From Scolanthus callimorphus (Eukaryota > Cnidaria > Anthozoa > Actiniaria > Edwardsiidae), in the NCBI GenBank assembly GCA_033964015.1, contig CM066925.1, positions 62,001 through 126,000 of the forward strand: a stretch of 64,000 bases of DNA, given 5' to 3'. Of this stretch, positions 9,782 to 20,341 are shown piece after piece. Both the position numbers and the translations under genes were made by a program. The notes beneath the pieces were generated by a model, which was not told where the DNA came from, ran no database searches, and saw nothing but the letters and a program-made list of their open reading frames with translations. Every line of letters begins with the position of its first letter. The stretch's first letter is position 1.

Positions 9782-12092
9782 TAGACTAGACGAAATATCA
9801 GAAAATTGCAATATTTAAGGCGCATGAGGCATTGTTTAGTAAAAGCTGGCAACAAGAGTTTTCTTATGTAATTTTTCACGCTGAATCCGAATTTTTTTGT
9901 TGCCATCCCTGATTTTGCATTTTAATGGGTGAAAATGACGTCATCATGATTGACAGCTCTTCGCGAACCCCTTAAAATAGTTTTGTCGCTATATTTCATA
10001 TTCGAACGAATATTTAACTTGAACAGGATAGTTTAGAATGTTCTATACGAAAAATTGTCGTATTATTCGGATATGGCGCTGCTGTGATATTCAAAATGGC
10101 GGATCCAAGATGGCCGCCATATCGTCAAATTTGATTTTTAGAAACTATCAGTCTGGTGGTCAAAAAAGACATGGAAATAAATACCTGACAATGAATTCAA
10201 GCTACCACAGTGTGAAATGCAGTGCTGCTGGTCGAATGAAGCCATATTAATTATATAAAAGGCAAATCAATATGAAAAGGTGAATCAGATTCACCGCCGC
10301 TTGACAACGATCTAAACGATATCACCATTTTTCGATGATCATCCTTAGTCCCGGCAACAAAACTGTGCCTTTGAAGTCCTTATATCAAAAGTTCGTTCAC
10401 AACGATCATGCAATCTGCTGCCCAGTGGCATAATCGAAAAACAGCGGAAACCTCAGGACCAGCAGAAAACCTCAAAAGGAAACCTCAGACAAGAAAGAGG
10501 TTGGAATAGGAAAGGGCTTTCAAGCATAGAGAGGAAAGCTACTCCGAGGATAATATTAAAGTCTTACATTCGCTACGTTTGTTTATAAGTTCAAAGTTGC
10601 TACCACCAGGCTATAAAAAAATTTGGAAAAGGCTGGAGCAACGCCTAAATTGCCATAGAATCGGCACCTACAAAACCTGGATCACGGATCGTCGGATCGG
10701 ATCGGATCATCGGATCGGATCATCGGATCGGATCGTCGGATCGGATCATCGGATCGGATCGTCGATGATCAAGGGATAGGAAACGTTGTATGACGTCACC
10801 AATGACCGTTATTGATGACGTCATATAAACTAGAGTGATTTAATATCTCGACAAGGGAACATTCTAACAGAAGTCCAAACTAGGGAAAGTTGTCAAACTA
10901 GGGAAAGTTGCCAAGGGGCTACAAACGCCTGTCACGTGATATGATGTCATGTATAACAACCTTAAAACAAAAAACAACAACAGTGCCTGACATGATATTG
11001 ACAAACTTGGGGGAAGTTGTCTTCAAGCCAAAACTAAAATCTCCTCCAATTTTAGAACTTATATTAGTCGTTAAACAACGTTTGATTGTTGTCAAGATAT
11101 TTGATTTTCTAGGTTTTGACGACGTCATATCACATTATAGGGGGTTGTTCCCCTATCTCCAAGTTGGAATGTTCCCTTGTCTAGATATTAAATTTTCTAG
11201 TTTTAATGACGTTATCGATGAAGATGTATCGAATTTTATATTGATTACTACATATAAGTGAAATGATCCGATCCGATGATCCGATCCGATCCGATGATCC
11301 GATCCGATGATCCGATCCGATGATCCGATCCGATCCGGCGATCCGTGATCCAGGTTTTGTAGGTGCCGCCATAGAATTATTTCCCCCTTTATCCCTGCTT
11401 TTTTCTCATCATTATTATTCCTGTGTGTGTAAGGGGAATATTCTGCATGCATTTAAAACAATAGTCGTAGATGTAGTTGACTCAGTGATAGGCTTTGAAA
11501 TCAATAGTCATAGTGAGAACCTTTACAGTAGGGACGACTAAATTGCTATAATTTTGTGGATTGCGCTTCCTACCTAAATTCACTAACACAGTCATATATT
11601 TGCCTATATATTATTCTCTTTCCACCATAATCGTCAGTTGCTACTTTTTATGTATTGCAAAATCGTTTAAATTTTGTCTTTTTATTTTTTTTAAGTTTAG
11701 CCTTTGAACGTGATGGCCTCAAACAATCAACAGATATCCAAAATGGCGGCACGGCGGCCATCTTGGATCCGCCATTTTGGATGACGTTCTACGCCCATCA
11801 ATCACCCTAGCCCATAATATAGATACATTTTTGGAAATCACATTGCCACTTATACATTTGAATTTCACTGGCCGTTAAAATTTGGAAAGAAAAATCGGCG
11901 AAAAATTAATTGTAGAGTTTTGTGTGACAGCTGTCAATCATGACGTCATTTCACCTCTTAAAATGCAAAATCTGCGTTGGCAACAAAAAAATTCGAATTC
12001 AGCGTAAAATTTCGCATAAGATGGCACTTGTTGCCAGCTTTTACTAAAAAATGCCTCATGAAGTACGATTTTCCGAAAGTTCGTCTAGTCTA
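9782..12092. mobile_element. Fold-back DNA transposon inserted in polB
   Basis: The termini are perfect inverted copies of TAGACTAGACGAA, flanked by a 3-bp target duplication TAC (9779-9781 and 12093-12095). The terminal match continues imperfectly for about 350 bp, including AGTAAAAGCTGGCAAC and a TGACGTCA region. It resumes in subterminal segments (10665-10870 against 11150-11370) holding arrays of ATCGGATCGG in opposite orientation. The unique centre is about 280 bp. No transposase is visible, so it is non-autonomous. Removing it with one TAC restores the polymerase frame. The 3-bp duplication is compatible with several superfamilies, so none is assigned. Confidence 0.93.
10680..10768. repeat. 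CGGATCGGATCAT array in the left arm of the fold-back element
   Basis: Short tandem units CGGATCGGATC with AT or GT spacers. The same array appears reverse-complemented at 11265-11345, at the equivalent place in the right arm. These arrays could pair in single strands and enhance the fold-back structure. ORFs rich in RIGS repeats here are artefacts of the repeat. Confidence 0.88.
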
Positions 12093-13329
12093 TACGTGAA
12101 TGTCACGTCTGAGTACCCTGTGGGACATCCAGAAGTTCTGGTGAACGACGAGATCCAACAAGACCTGCACCTGTATCGCGGATTGATGAAAATACGTGTC
12201 CTTCCACCCAAGGATGTTTACTTCCCAGTGCTTCCCGTACGCATCAACGACAAGCTGATGTTTCCCTTGTGTCACACCTGTGCTCAAGAAGAGCAAGAGC
12301 AACCAAGATCATCCATGCACGCACACCGAAGAAGAACGCGCTTTTACCGGGACGTGGACGCACGTGGAACTGTTCAAAGCTCTAGAGAAAGGGTATAAAG
12401 TGATGAAAGTGTATGAGGTGTGGCACTGGGCTCAATGGGAACGCTTGTTCGAAGAGTACATCAAGACGTTTCTCAAGTACAAGCAAGAAGCTTCAGGATG
12501 GCCAAGTTGGTGCGAGACGGAAGAAGACAAGGTCCGGTACGTGGAACAGTACGAAGAACATCAAGGCATTCGATTGGATCGTGAGCGTATCGAGAAGAAT
12601 CCAGGTCTCCGCTCTGTCGCCAAAATGTTCCTGAATTGCATGTGGGGGAAATTTGGCGAGCAATCGAATCGGAGACGTACCGAGTACGTGGACAGTCCAG
12701 AAAAGTACTTCGATCATATGACGGACGACAGCATCGAAGTGAGTGATGTGTTGATCGTGAACGAGGAAATGGTCCAGATTCACTACAAGATGGCAGAGAA
12801 GTTTCTGAAGACGAAAGCACACACCAACGTTGTCTTTGCTGCTTACACCACAGCGTATGCGCGTCTCAAGTTGTATGACGTCATGGATGGTTTGGGGGAT
12901 CGATGTTTGTACCACGATACAGACAGTGTCATCTTTACGTGGCGTCCTGGTCAATGGAAACCACCACTTGGCGATTACTTGGGAGAACTGACCAGCGAGC
13001 TCGATCCAGAAGAACACATCGTGCACTATGTGGCCACAGGACCCAAGAGTTATGGGTACAAGACCAACCATGGCAAGACCGTGTGCAAAGTCAAAGGACT
13101 ACGCATGAATCTACGCACCACAGAAACAGTGAATTTGGATAGCATGGTGGAACTGTTGGAAGGACATGGGGATCCTGTGCGTCAAGTGACCAATCCCCAC
13201 ACCATTCGACGCAATGTGACGACCCGTACGTTGCATACCGTATCAGAAACCAAGTCCTTCAAGGTTGTGTACAACAAACGTGTACGACGTGGCATGTACA
13301 CTTACCCTTATGGGTATTATGGACTTTGA
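12093..13329 (+). pseudogene. polB: Protein-primed DNA polymerase B, C-terminal part (Polinton 1)
   Basis: Continuation of the polymerase after the fold-back insertion. It starts with NVTSEYPVGHPEVLV, the usual sequence after motif A. A frame change near 12290 leads to a long frame containing motif B (KMFLNCMWGKFG, 12622-12657) and motif C (YHDTDSV, 12910-12930). The KSYGY segment and a C-terminal YPYGYYGL follow, with the stop at 13327-13329. An AATAAA lies at 13432. The palm residues look intact, so the lesions are one indel and the transposon rather than long erosion. Confidence 0.93.
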
Positions 13330-13431
13330 ACTTTGTTAAGCTTCGTGTACAACAAACGCGCACCCTTATGGATATTATATGGACTTTAATAAGACTTTTA
13401 AGAAGTGTATATATAGTTTAAAAATTTATGT

Positions 13432-13478
13432 AATAAAGCACTTATAAAACCCAAATAGTGTGATTTTTGTCTATAAAG
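13432..13478 (+). promoter_or_regulatory. PolyA signal of polB and TATA box of integrase
   Basis: AATAAA at 13432-13437 lies about 100 bp after the polymerase stop. TATAAAG at 13472-13478 lies 107 bp before the integrase ATG at 13585. Close packing of a polyadenylation signal and the next promoter is expected in compact viral genomes. The assignment is by sequence alone. Confidence 0.5.
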
Positions 13479-13584
13479 GGGGCTGACCCAGCATTGGACT
13501 GATCATTTGGTGTTGAACACCGTAACTTATTGAAACGTATACGTTGTATGCTAGCGTGTTGTGGTGGTCGTATTGTTCTAGTCG

Positions 13585-14718
13585 ATGGCACCCAGGAAAC
13601 CCAAGCAGACCGTAGCACAGAAGAAGAAGAAGAATATCGAATGACTACTCCAGCAAGCCTATTACGACCCAAACAATGTTGCTGCGTTGGGCGGTGTTGC
13701 CAAACTGGCAAGGGCTATGCGCTCAAAAGGCATAAAAAAGAGCACAGTCTTAGCCTGGATACGGTCTCAACCGTCATATACACTCCATAAACCGTACCGT
13801 CGTCGTTTTCCACGCAATCGGGTGGTCGTCCAAGGTATCGACGAACAATGGCAAGCGGATTTATGTGACATGCAAACGTACAGAACCAAAAATAATGGCT
13901 ACAACTACATATTAACCGTCATTGACGTGTTAAGCAAGTACGCATGGGCAGTACCCTTGAAGAACAAGACGGGACTCAGTTTGATGAAAGCGTTTCAGAA
14001 AATATTCAAGGAAGGTCGTGTGTCTGAGAAATTGCAAACGGATGATGGGTCCGAGTTCTTAAATCGAAACTTTCAAGCGTTTCTCAAATCGAAAAACATC
14101 CATCACTTTACCACCAAGAGCGAAACCAAAGCCTCCGTCGTCAAACGATTTAATCGTACGTTAAAAACATGGATGTGGCGATGGTTCACCTACAAAGAGA
14201 CAGTACGTTACATTGACGTGCTTCCGCAACTGATGAACAATTACAATCATTCGTATCATCGAAGCATTCGTCGTGCCCCTGCTGACGTTACGTTAGCCAA
14301 TGCTCAAGACGTATGGCATACCTTGTACCAGAAGAAGACCAAGGCTCAGAAGAAGAAGCTAAAACCTAAATTTCAAGTGGGAGATTTAGTACGTATAAGT
14401 AAAGTCAAACACGTGTTTGCAAAAGGGTATTTACCCAACTGGACGTAAGAAGTGTTTACGATTGCCTATCGGATGACGGCACGGGATCCCTATGCGTATC
14501 GACTACGCGAATACGATGGGGCGTTGTTGGAAGGACAATTTTACGAACAAGAATTGCAGAAAGTCAGCATGGATGAACAAAAAGATGTCTTTCGTATCGA
14601 CAAAATTGTCAAGAGCCGTGGAAAAGGACGTCAAGAAGAGTACTTGGTCCATTGGCGTGGCTGGCCTGACAAGTACGACAGTTGGATCCTAGCAAGTCAA
14701 GTACATAAAATCGTGTGA
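13585..14718 (+). pseudogene. int: Polinton-type integrase with C-terminal chromodomain
   Basis: Retroviral-type (rve) integrase that would insert the element into host DNA. From ATG 13585 a Lys-rich start meets an in-frame TGA at 13642. The same frame continues with VAALGGVAKLARA, the first catalytic Asp in WQADLCDM and the second in LQTDDGSEF. The expected Glu is Lys here (VVKRFNRTL; element 2 has VAERFNKTL). An SH3-like region ends at an in-frame TAA (14446-14448), after which the frame continues into a chromodomain (YLVHWRGWPDKYDSWI) to 14718. Two nonsense changes plus loss of the catalytic Glu make this copy inactive. Confidence 0.92.
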
Positions 14719-14748
14719 GATACCATCAAAGACATCAGTTGCCTCAGG

Positions 14749-15667
14749 ATGTCTGACCGATCGGACCAAGTGATTACGCTGGCAAGCAATGCTATTGAAG
14801 ATGCCCTTCCCAACAACACCATTGGGGATTTCACCCTACGAACCAAATATCCTATCGATTTGCGCGAAGGATCATGGGAAATGGCCCTTACCAACATCAT
14901 CCATCCCCACACGTGGAGTTTGCTGCAAAAAGAAGATTGACATATGGCTTCTAACCGTTCACATGTTAGACCCTGCATCAATATGGACAAAATACACGTT
15001 ACCCAAAGGAAAGTACACCAAGCTGGAAGATATTGTGGAAGGCATAAGAAAAGCGCTTGTGAAATTTAAGAAACATGAGCAACAACGTAGAGTGCGACCA
15101 CGCGAAACCATTCGCAATAGGATTGAATTCAATTACAATTACAAAGAGAACAAGACCACGATCAAATTGTCCTCTGAGATGGTGTTATTACTACGTCCAC
15201 GATTAGCAATGGCTTTGGGATTTGGCTCAGCCGGATCATACGTTCACCTTGAAGTCGGGGAACCCCATGGTCTTGCTGGTATGTTTGAGGTTACTGAGAA
15301 AAATAAAGGAAAATGGTACAAGCTTGAATATATCATTGACAATGGTATACAGACCTTTACCTCCAGCGTACGTGAACGAGCAGACATACACCCGTTCCAA
15401 AGCTTTTACGTGTACACGAACATTGTGGACTCACATATTGTGATGGGAAGTGACGCCAACAATTTATTACGTACCTTTGTTCCTGGAGGAGAACCTGGAT
15501 TCCCTGTGGAACGAAACTTTCTCAATCCTTACTACTTGCCACTTCGTACTCAAATCATCAACAAGATCCGTATCCATATAACCGATGACACAGACGAAAC
15601 CGTGTCATTTCAAGCAGGCGCCGTACAGGTAACACTACATTTGCGTCGTGTACGATTTGCCTATTAG
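14749..15667 (+). pseudogene. Penton-like minor capsid protein (Polinton 1)
   Basis: This is the Polinton minor capsid (penton) family, which fills capsid vertices. The ATG at 14749 opens a frame with DNTIGDFTLR-like features (here NNTIGDFTLR) and WEMALTNIIHP, the usual N-terminal pattern. A frame change near 14930 leads to the frame ending at 15667. That frame contains LAMALGFG, FYVYTNIVDSHIVMGS and LLRTFVPGG, typical of the C-terminal jelly-roll region. Length is about 305 residues. It sits between integrase and the pVI-like gene, as in element 2. Confidence 0.82.
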
Positions 15668-15672
15668 AAGAC

Positions 15673-16068
15673 ATGGTGTGGTACAACGATCTCTTGATGA
15701 ACATTGCTCGTGGTGCATTAGGATCTCAAAAGGGAAAAGGAGTGTTTCGTGGACGCCCTGTGCCACAAGAAGGATATGGACCATTCCGTGGGTATCCTGT
15801 GCCACAACAAGGTTATGGACCATTCCGTGGGTATCCTGTGCCAGAGCAATTTGGTTATGGTATACGTGGTGTAGGAGGTGTATTACGTTCATTAGGAAGA
15901 GACGCTATTCCTCACATACTTCCTAGTTTTAAAGACTACCTACGTAAACGTAAACCACAAGTGGGTGGTGCTCGTCAACCCCTAAAACGTCGTCATCGTC
16001 GTCGTCAACCTAAGACCACCGGAATGGCTAAACGTCGTCGTCGTCATACCAAGGACATTTTCGATTGA
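15673..16068 (+). CDS. pVI/pX-like basic virion protein
   Basis: An intact 131-residue frame. The N-terminus is hydrophobic (IARGALGSQKGKG). The centre has three repeats of about 11 residues (RGYPVPQQGYGPF-like). A glycine-rich amphipathic stretch (GVGGVLRSLGRDAIPHIL) follows, and the C-terminus is strongly basic (KRRHRRRQPK, AKRRRRH). It lies between penton and capsid genes, where Polintons carry adenovirus pVI/pX-like minor proteins. It starts 3 bp after the penton stop. The assignment rests on position and composition rather than a clear domain. Confidence 0.65.
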   Translation: MVWYNDLLMNIARGALGSQKGKGVFRGRPVPQEGYGPFRGYPVPQQGYGPFRGYPVPEQFGYGIRGVGGVLRSLGRDAIPHILPSFKDYLRKRKPQVGGARQPLKRRHRRRQPKTTGMAKRRRRHTKDIFD

Positions 16069-16075
16069 AAACAGT

Positions 16076-16082
16076 TATAAAA
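16076..16082 (+). promoter_or_regulatory. TATA box of the major capsid gene
   Basis: TATAAAA lies 70 bp before the capsid ATG at 16152 and just after the pVI-like stop. Comparable TATAAA boxes precede other genes of the cluster, including 7094, 13472 and 18737. Confidence 0.55.
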
Positions 16083-16151
16083 GACTTGGACATTCATGCC
16101 TTCTAATCAGTTGGACATCACCTCAACTACTGTCAAGATCTCCTCGTCAAC

Positions 16152-17462
16152 ATGAGTGTTCATTCTGCTTCACTTGCTGCTGCCAATCCAGGCATGGACT
16201 TGTTTACGGTACCACCAACAGATGTGGCTGTGACATCAGGCCGATACGTTGAGTATTCACCCACGGACACAGGGGCCAAGTATTATCAGTTCATCATTCG
16301 TAGGCGTCCTACAATGATTGATTTGAAAAAGACTCATTTCCGTGTCGTGGCCAAGATCACCAAAGCTGATGATACAGCAATTGCCGCAAGCGTTAAAGTG
16401 GGACCTGTCAACAACTTTCTTCATTCGATGATCCAACAAGTGACTGTGAAATTGAACGATCAAGCCGTCACCTTGCAAACCGACACGTATGCGTATCGTG
16501 CCTTCATCGAGACGTTGTTGAATTATCCTAAAGAAGCTCAAGAATCGTATCTGGAATGTGCCATGTGAAAAAGAGACAGTGGCTCCATGGACCACGTTGA
16601 TCATGCCGCTACAGCCGGTAATAAGAATCCTGGACTCAAGGAACGTGCAGCTCGTACTAAAACCGGGCAAAAAGTGTGCATGGAAGGCCCCTTGTTTTGT
16701 GATCTCTTTCACTCAGGACGTTACCTTCTGGACAACACCGAGATGAAAATCAAGTTTGATATACATGATACAGCCTTCTGTCTGATGTCGGAGTTAGGTA
16801 CCGAAAAGATCGTCATCGAGGACTTTATCCTACGCATGTATCACGTGACTCTAGCCCCTAACGTCAAGTTAAACCATCGTGAACTCATGACAGGATCGAA
16901 TGCACGTACAGCCAAGTACCCTGTGACGTCAGCCATTGTGAAGACCCGGCAAATTGGTACTGGATCCTTGTCCCATTATGAAGGAGACTTGTTCCAGGGA
17001 CTCGTTCCTAAACGTATGATTTTAGGGATGGTAGAGAATGCTGCCTACAATGGCAACAAAGGGAAGAATCCATTCAATTTCCAAAAGTTTGATTTGTCTA
17101 CCATCAAAGTAACCGTGGATGGACAAGAGACCCCCTATGGAACATTGTCTACCGCTGACGACAAGGATATAGATTTGAACCACATGTTGTTCGATAACGT
17201 GTGTGGTACCTACCGCGGACAAGGTCTCAACCTTACGTTCGACGAGTTCAAGGCTTGTTATGCATTGTTTGCCTACGACTTTACACCAGCAGGCAATGCC
17301 TCGTCAGGGTACTTCTAACCTCAATATAAAGGCAACGTTGACCTGTACCTGACATTTGGGAGTTCCACCGGTCAGGTGAACACCATTGTCATCTACGGCG
17401 AGTTCAACAACACCATCGAAGTGGACCAATTAGGTCAAGTGATTTACGACATTCAAGGATGA
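16152..17462 (+). pseudogene. mcp: Double-jelly-roll major capsid protein (Polinton 1)
   Basis: Major capsid protein of the Polinton/adintovirus type, about 436 residues, which would form the icosahedral shell as trimers. The first frame (16152-16568) begins with SVHSASLAAANPGMDLF and has LKKTHFRVVAKI and DTYAYRAFIETLLNYP. A frame change near 16565 leads to the frame with DLFHSGRYLLDN and MILGMVENAAYNG. An in-frame TAA at 17316-17318 precedes a conserved C-terminal tail (NVDLYLTFG, NTIEVDQLG) ending at 17462. The TGA overlaps the protease ATG (ATGA at 17459). Confidence 0.9.
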
Positions 17463-17997
17463 ACACGGATCAGTTAGAACTGCTCGTACACAACGATCCC
17501 AAGTTAATCCAGTGTTTGGTGGCGTGTTTCCATCTGATTTGCTACCTACCAAAGTACCATTTCCCAAACAAGCCTACATCATGAACGTGGATCCAAGCGA
17601 TCGTCCAGGATCTCATTGGTTAGCCGTGTACTTTACACCCGAGAAGTGTGAATTCTGGGACAGTTTTGGATTTCCTCCACAAGTGTATGGTCAAGCCATT
17701 ACGAACTTTTGCAAGTTACGTCCACACCTCGTGCACAACACTCGTAGGATTCAAGCCATGGACTCTGACGTATGTGGACAACATTGTTTGTTCTTCTTGT
17801 GGAACCGTGTACGTGGCAAACGTCATGGAACAGTAGCTGCTATGTTTACGCCAAATTTACAATGGAACGATCAGAATGTTCGCACCTTTGTGCGTGATCG
17901 ATTTGTACCACAACGACGACAAGTACCTTGTAATCCTAAGCGTAGTCATCAATGCGCTCTTGTTCAGCGCTCTTTGTTACACATGTTAAAGTTATAA
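17459..17997 (+). pseudogene. Adenain-like maturation cysteine protease (Polinton 1)
   Basis: C48/C5-like cysteine protease that would process capsid proteins. It starts at ATG 17459, overlapping the capsid stop. A frame change near 17510 leads to the frame ending at 17997. Visible active-site features are His in GSHWLAVYF, the acidic residue region EFWDSFGFPP and the Cys in CGQHCLFFLW. An AATAAA overlaps the end (17996-18001). With the single indel set aside, the gene looks complete. Confidence 0.88.
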
Positions 17998-18096
17998 TAA
18001 AGAAAATGATGTTTCATCACCAAATGTTGTTGTTGGGTATATAGTAAGGTGTAGGTTAAGGCAAAGGTTCATATGGAATCCATATGAATCGTCAGC

Positions 18097-18741
18097 ATGG
18101 ACGATCGTCGTTTTCGTTGTCCATGTAGCATTTTGGTGGTGGGTCCAAGTCAATCGGGTAAAACCACGTTTACACACCAATTGCTTCAACAAGTCGCTCT
18201 TGCGTTCAACAAACAATTTCGAAAAATTGTGTATTGTTATGGCGAATGGCAACCGTTGTTTACGTCTATTCAACGGAACTTGGGTGTGACCTTCCATCAA
18301 GGACTCCCAGACAACGTCACTGACTTGTTTGGTCCTCACGATACTCCAGGCCTCTTGGTGATGGACGATTTAATGGATCAAATGGATCGTCTGGTCCGCG
18401 TGTTTACACAGGAATCCCATCATCACAACATCACCACGTTGTTTTTAACACAGAACTTGTTTCCACCCAATAAGCACGCACGTACCATTTCAGTCAACAC
18501 GCATTACATCGTGTTGTTCAAGAATCCAAGAGATCGTTTAGGCGTACAGGTGTTAGCTCAACAAGCGTTTCCTTGACGTGTTCCTTACGTGATGGATGCC
18601 TTTCATCAAGCCACCGAAGAACCTCATGGTTACCTCATGTTGGATTTTCATCCAATGACACCAGAACAATGTCGTTTACGATCTCATATTCTTCCTAAAG
18701 AATTTCCCATGTACGTCTACACTGAAAGAAAAGATCTATAA
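18097..18741 (+). pseudogene. Packaging ATPase, FtsK/HerA (A32-like) family (Polinton 1)
   Basis: Genome-packaging ATPase. Walker A is GPSQSGKTT near residue 15 and Walker B is LLVMDDLM near residue 87. The sensor-like TTLFLTQNLF and the VNTHYIVLFKNPRD arginine-finger region follow. An in-frame TGA at 18574-18576 cuts the ORF after QQAFP. The same frame continues for 54 codons (MLDFHPMTPEQC) to TAA at 18739-18741, which overlaps the next TATA box (18737). One nonsense change is the only lesion seen. Confidence 0.9.
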
Positions 18742-18790
18742 AAAGAAGGAGACAATCCAGGATCACGTCATTTTGGTGCAACCATTCACC

Positions 18791-19639
18791 ATGGCAAGAG
18801 TTCGAGGTGGTGCTAATGCACGACAACGTGCTTTAGCTGCATGGGATCAAAGACTTTTAACAACGCCTGCTGGTCGTGGTCGTGCACGTCCTACAGCAAG
18901 TGCACGAGCCAATCGAGGACGTGGAACTGTTAGCGTTGTTGGTGGAACACCACGACCCCAACGTCCCATTGGAAGAAAATCACCACCTGCAAAGCTATCG
19001 TTCTCCAACGTTAACACCTGCTGCCTTATCTGCTTTGAGCGGTAGCAGCGGTAGCAGCCGAAGAAGTAGTAGTACTCCAAATTCAACAAGTCCTTTAGCT
19101 GGTTCTCGATACCAACGATTGATGAATGCTGTAAGACGAGATGCTCAACGTGCCACTGCTGCTGCTGCTAAACGAAGACAAAATGCTATTGAGGCCATTT
19201 TCACTCCACCACCTCTAATCTCACCAATTGGTAGTACTCCAAGACGAAGTGGTAGTGCTGCTAGCAGTGCTAGAAGACGTCTCTTTAGTACTACTCCAAG
19301 TCCAGCTGCGTCTGGTGGAAGAAGTGGAAGAAGTAGACGAAGTGGCGGAAGTAGTACTGGTAGACGAATAGTGGAACTAGTAGACGCAGTGGCGGCAGTA
19401 GTAGACGTGGAAGCACAAGTAGTGGAAGCAGTAGACGACGTGGTGCCGCTGGTGGTGGTGGTGGTGGTGGCGGTAGTAGTGGTGGTGGTAGCAGCACTCC
19501 CCGTGGACGACCCGGAAGAGGAAGACGACGACCACGAGGACCAACAAGAACCGTTACAGATACGAAAACCGTGACTACCACTTACAGGGATGGTCGTCCA
19601 CCTTCCGTGGTACGTGTTTCGCGTCGTCGTAGTTCATAA
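18791..19639 (+). pseudogene. Ser/Arg/Gly-rich basic virion protein
   Basis: From ATG 18791 the protein is Arg-rich (GRGRARPTASARANRGRG). A frame change near 18985 leads to a Ser/Arg/Ala frame (RYQRLMNAVRRDAQRATAAAAKRR), and a second near 19370 to a frame with SRRSGG repeats, poly-Gly and GRPGRGRRRPRGPTR. That frame ends at TAA 19637-19639. The basic, low-complexity composition suggests a DNA-condensing core protein. It occupies the position of the Pro-rich gene of element 2 (33180-33998). Confidence 0.6.
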
Positions 19640-19675
19640 ATACCCGTGTCGTATGTGGAACATCATCAGTTCATC

Positions 19676-20026
19676 ATGTCACAGCGACTGAGAAGGAACG
19701 CAGATTTTCTCCGGCTCTTGCATCGCACCAGAGGGAAAACACGACAACGACTCATTGCTAATGCTACTCCTGAACAAATCAACACCTTGAGTGAAGTAGC
19801 GATGAACCTGTTGCGTGGCAACGTACCGTTGTCGTCAGCACGGATACAACATCTGAAGAAACACAAGCATCAGTTACGCAAGTTGGCCAATCGGAAACTC
19901 TCCAGCAAAAGCCGGAAAGCCATGTTGGTGCGTCAACGAAGAGGATTTTTATTACCTGCTCTTCTTGGTGGATTAGCAGGGGCTTTTCTTCCAAAAATTG
20001 CTAACAAGCTCATCTCTAAAATATAA
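19676..20026 (+). CDS. Small basic helical core protein with hydrophobic C-terminus
   Basis: An intact frame of 116 residues from ATG 19676 (an upstream non-ATG extension is ignored). The central pattern INTLSEVAMNLLRGNVPL, then HLKKHKHQLRKLA, is a small protein type seen in Polintons and adintoviruses. The C-terminus is hydrophobic (RGFLLPALLGGLAGAFLP) after basic residues. A homologue lies at the matching place in element 2 (31586-32266). A role in the virion core or in membrane interaction is inferred. It is one of few undamaged genes of element 1. Confidence 0.7.
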   Translation: MSQRLRRNADFLRLLHRTRGKTRQRLIANATPEQINTLSEVAMNLLRGNVPLSSARIQHLKKHKHQLRKLANRKLSSKSRKAMLVRQRRGFLLPALLGGLAGAFLPKIANKLISKI

Positions 20027-20074
20027 AGTGTTGTTAAACAAGACTTTTACGTCAGTTGCTTTCAAGACGTCATC

Positions 20075-20290
20075 ATGTCAACAACAGCAAAAGGTGGCGG
20101 AGCTCATCGTATGGCTATGGTTCCTGATTATTTAGTAAACATGCTGCGTACCAAGCAAAAAGTGGAAACGGCACCCCAATACCGTGTACTGGCGCGACTG
20201 GATGGAGAAATGCAAGCCATCTTGAATGACACTTAACTTCCTCCTGATGTCAAAGTACGACGTTACGATCAAATTCTACAACGTTAGAAC
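20075..20290 (+). pseudogene. Truncated small Polinton virion-type protein
   Basis: ATG 20075 opens a frame with MVPDYLVNMLRTK and LARLDGEMQAILN. It is cut by TAA near 20234, then continues in frame (VRRYDQILQR) to TAG near 20285. This matches the N-terminal pattern of a common Polinton gene that follows the small core protein. The remainder of that gene is missing, so the right break of element 1 is placed near 20.3 kb. The frame stays the same into the next ORF, so a fusion cannot be excluded. Confidence 0.6.
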
Positions 20291-20341
20291 CGGCTAACAA
20301 GACAAGTAAAAGACAAAAGCCCAATATCTTTACTAAAAAAG

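Larger units (their letters stand above)
7094..20310 (+). mobile_element. Polinton/adintovirus-like element 1 (endogenous, decayed)
   Basis: The + strand carries, in order, an acidic protein, protein-primed PolB, chromodomain integrase, penton-like protein, pVI/pX-like protein, double-jelly-roll capsid, adenain-like protease, FtsK/HerA-type ATPase, Ser/Arg-rich basic protein and two small core-type proteins. This is the Polinton (Maverick) and adintovirus hallmark set. Terminal inverted repeats were not found at either end. The left limit is set at the TATA box and the right limit at the last recognised gene. Most genes contain one or two disabling changes. Confidence 0.9.

Noticed and set aside
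10579..11541. ORFs with RIGS repeats
   Set aside because: They come from the ATCGGATCGG arrays of the fold-back element.
18876..19574. Long ORF ending in Val-rich sequence
   Set aside because: Only its middle part is the Ser/Arg-rich protein. The Val-rich end is the wrong frame over the Gly/Ser/Arg-coding region.
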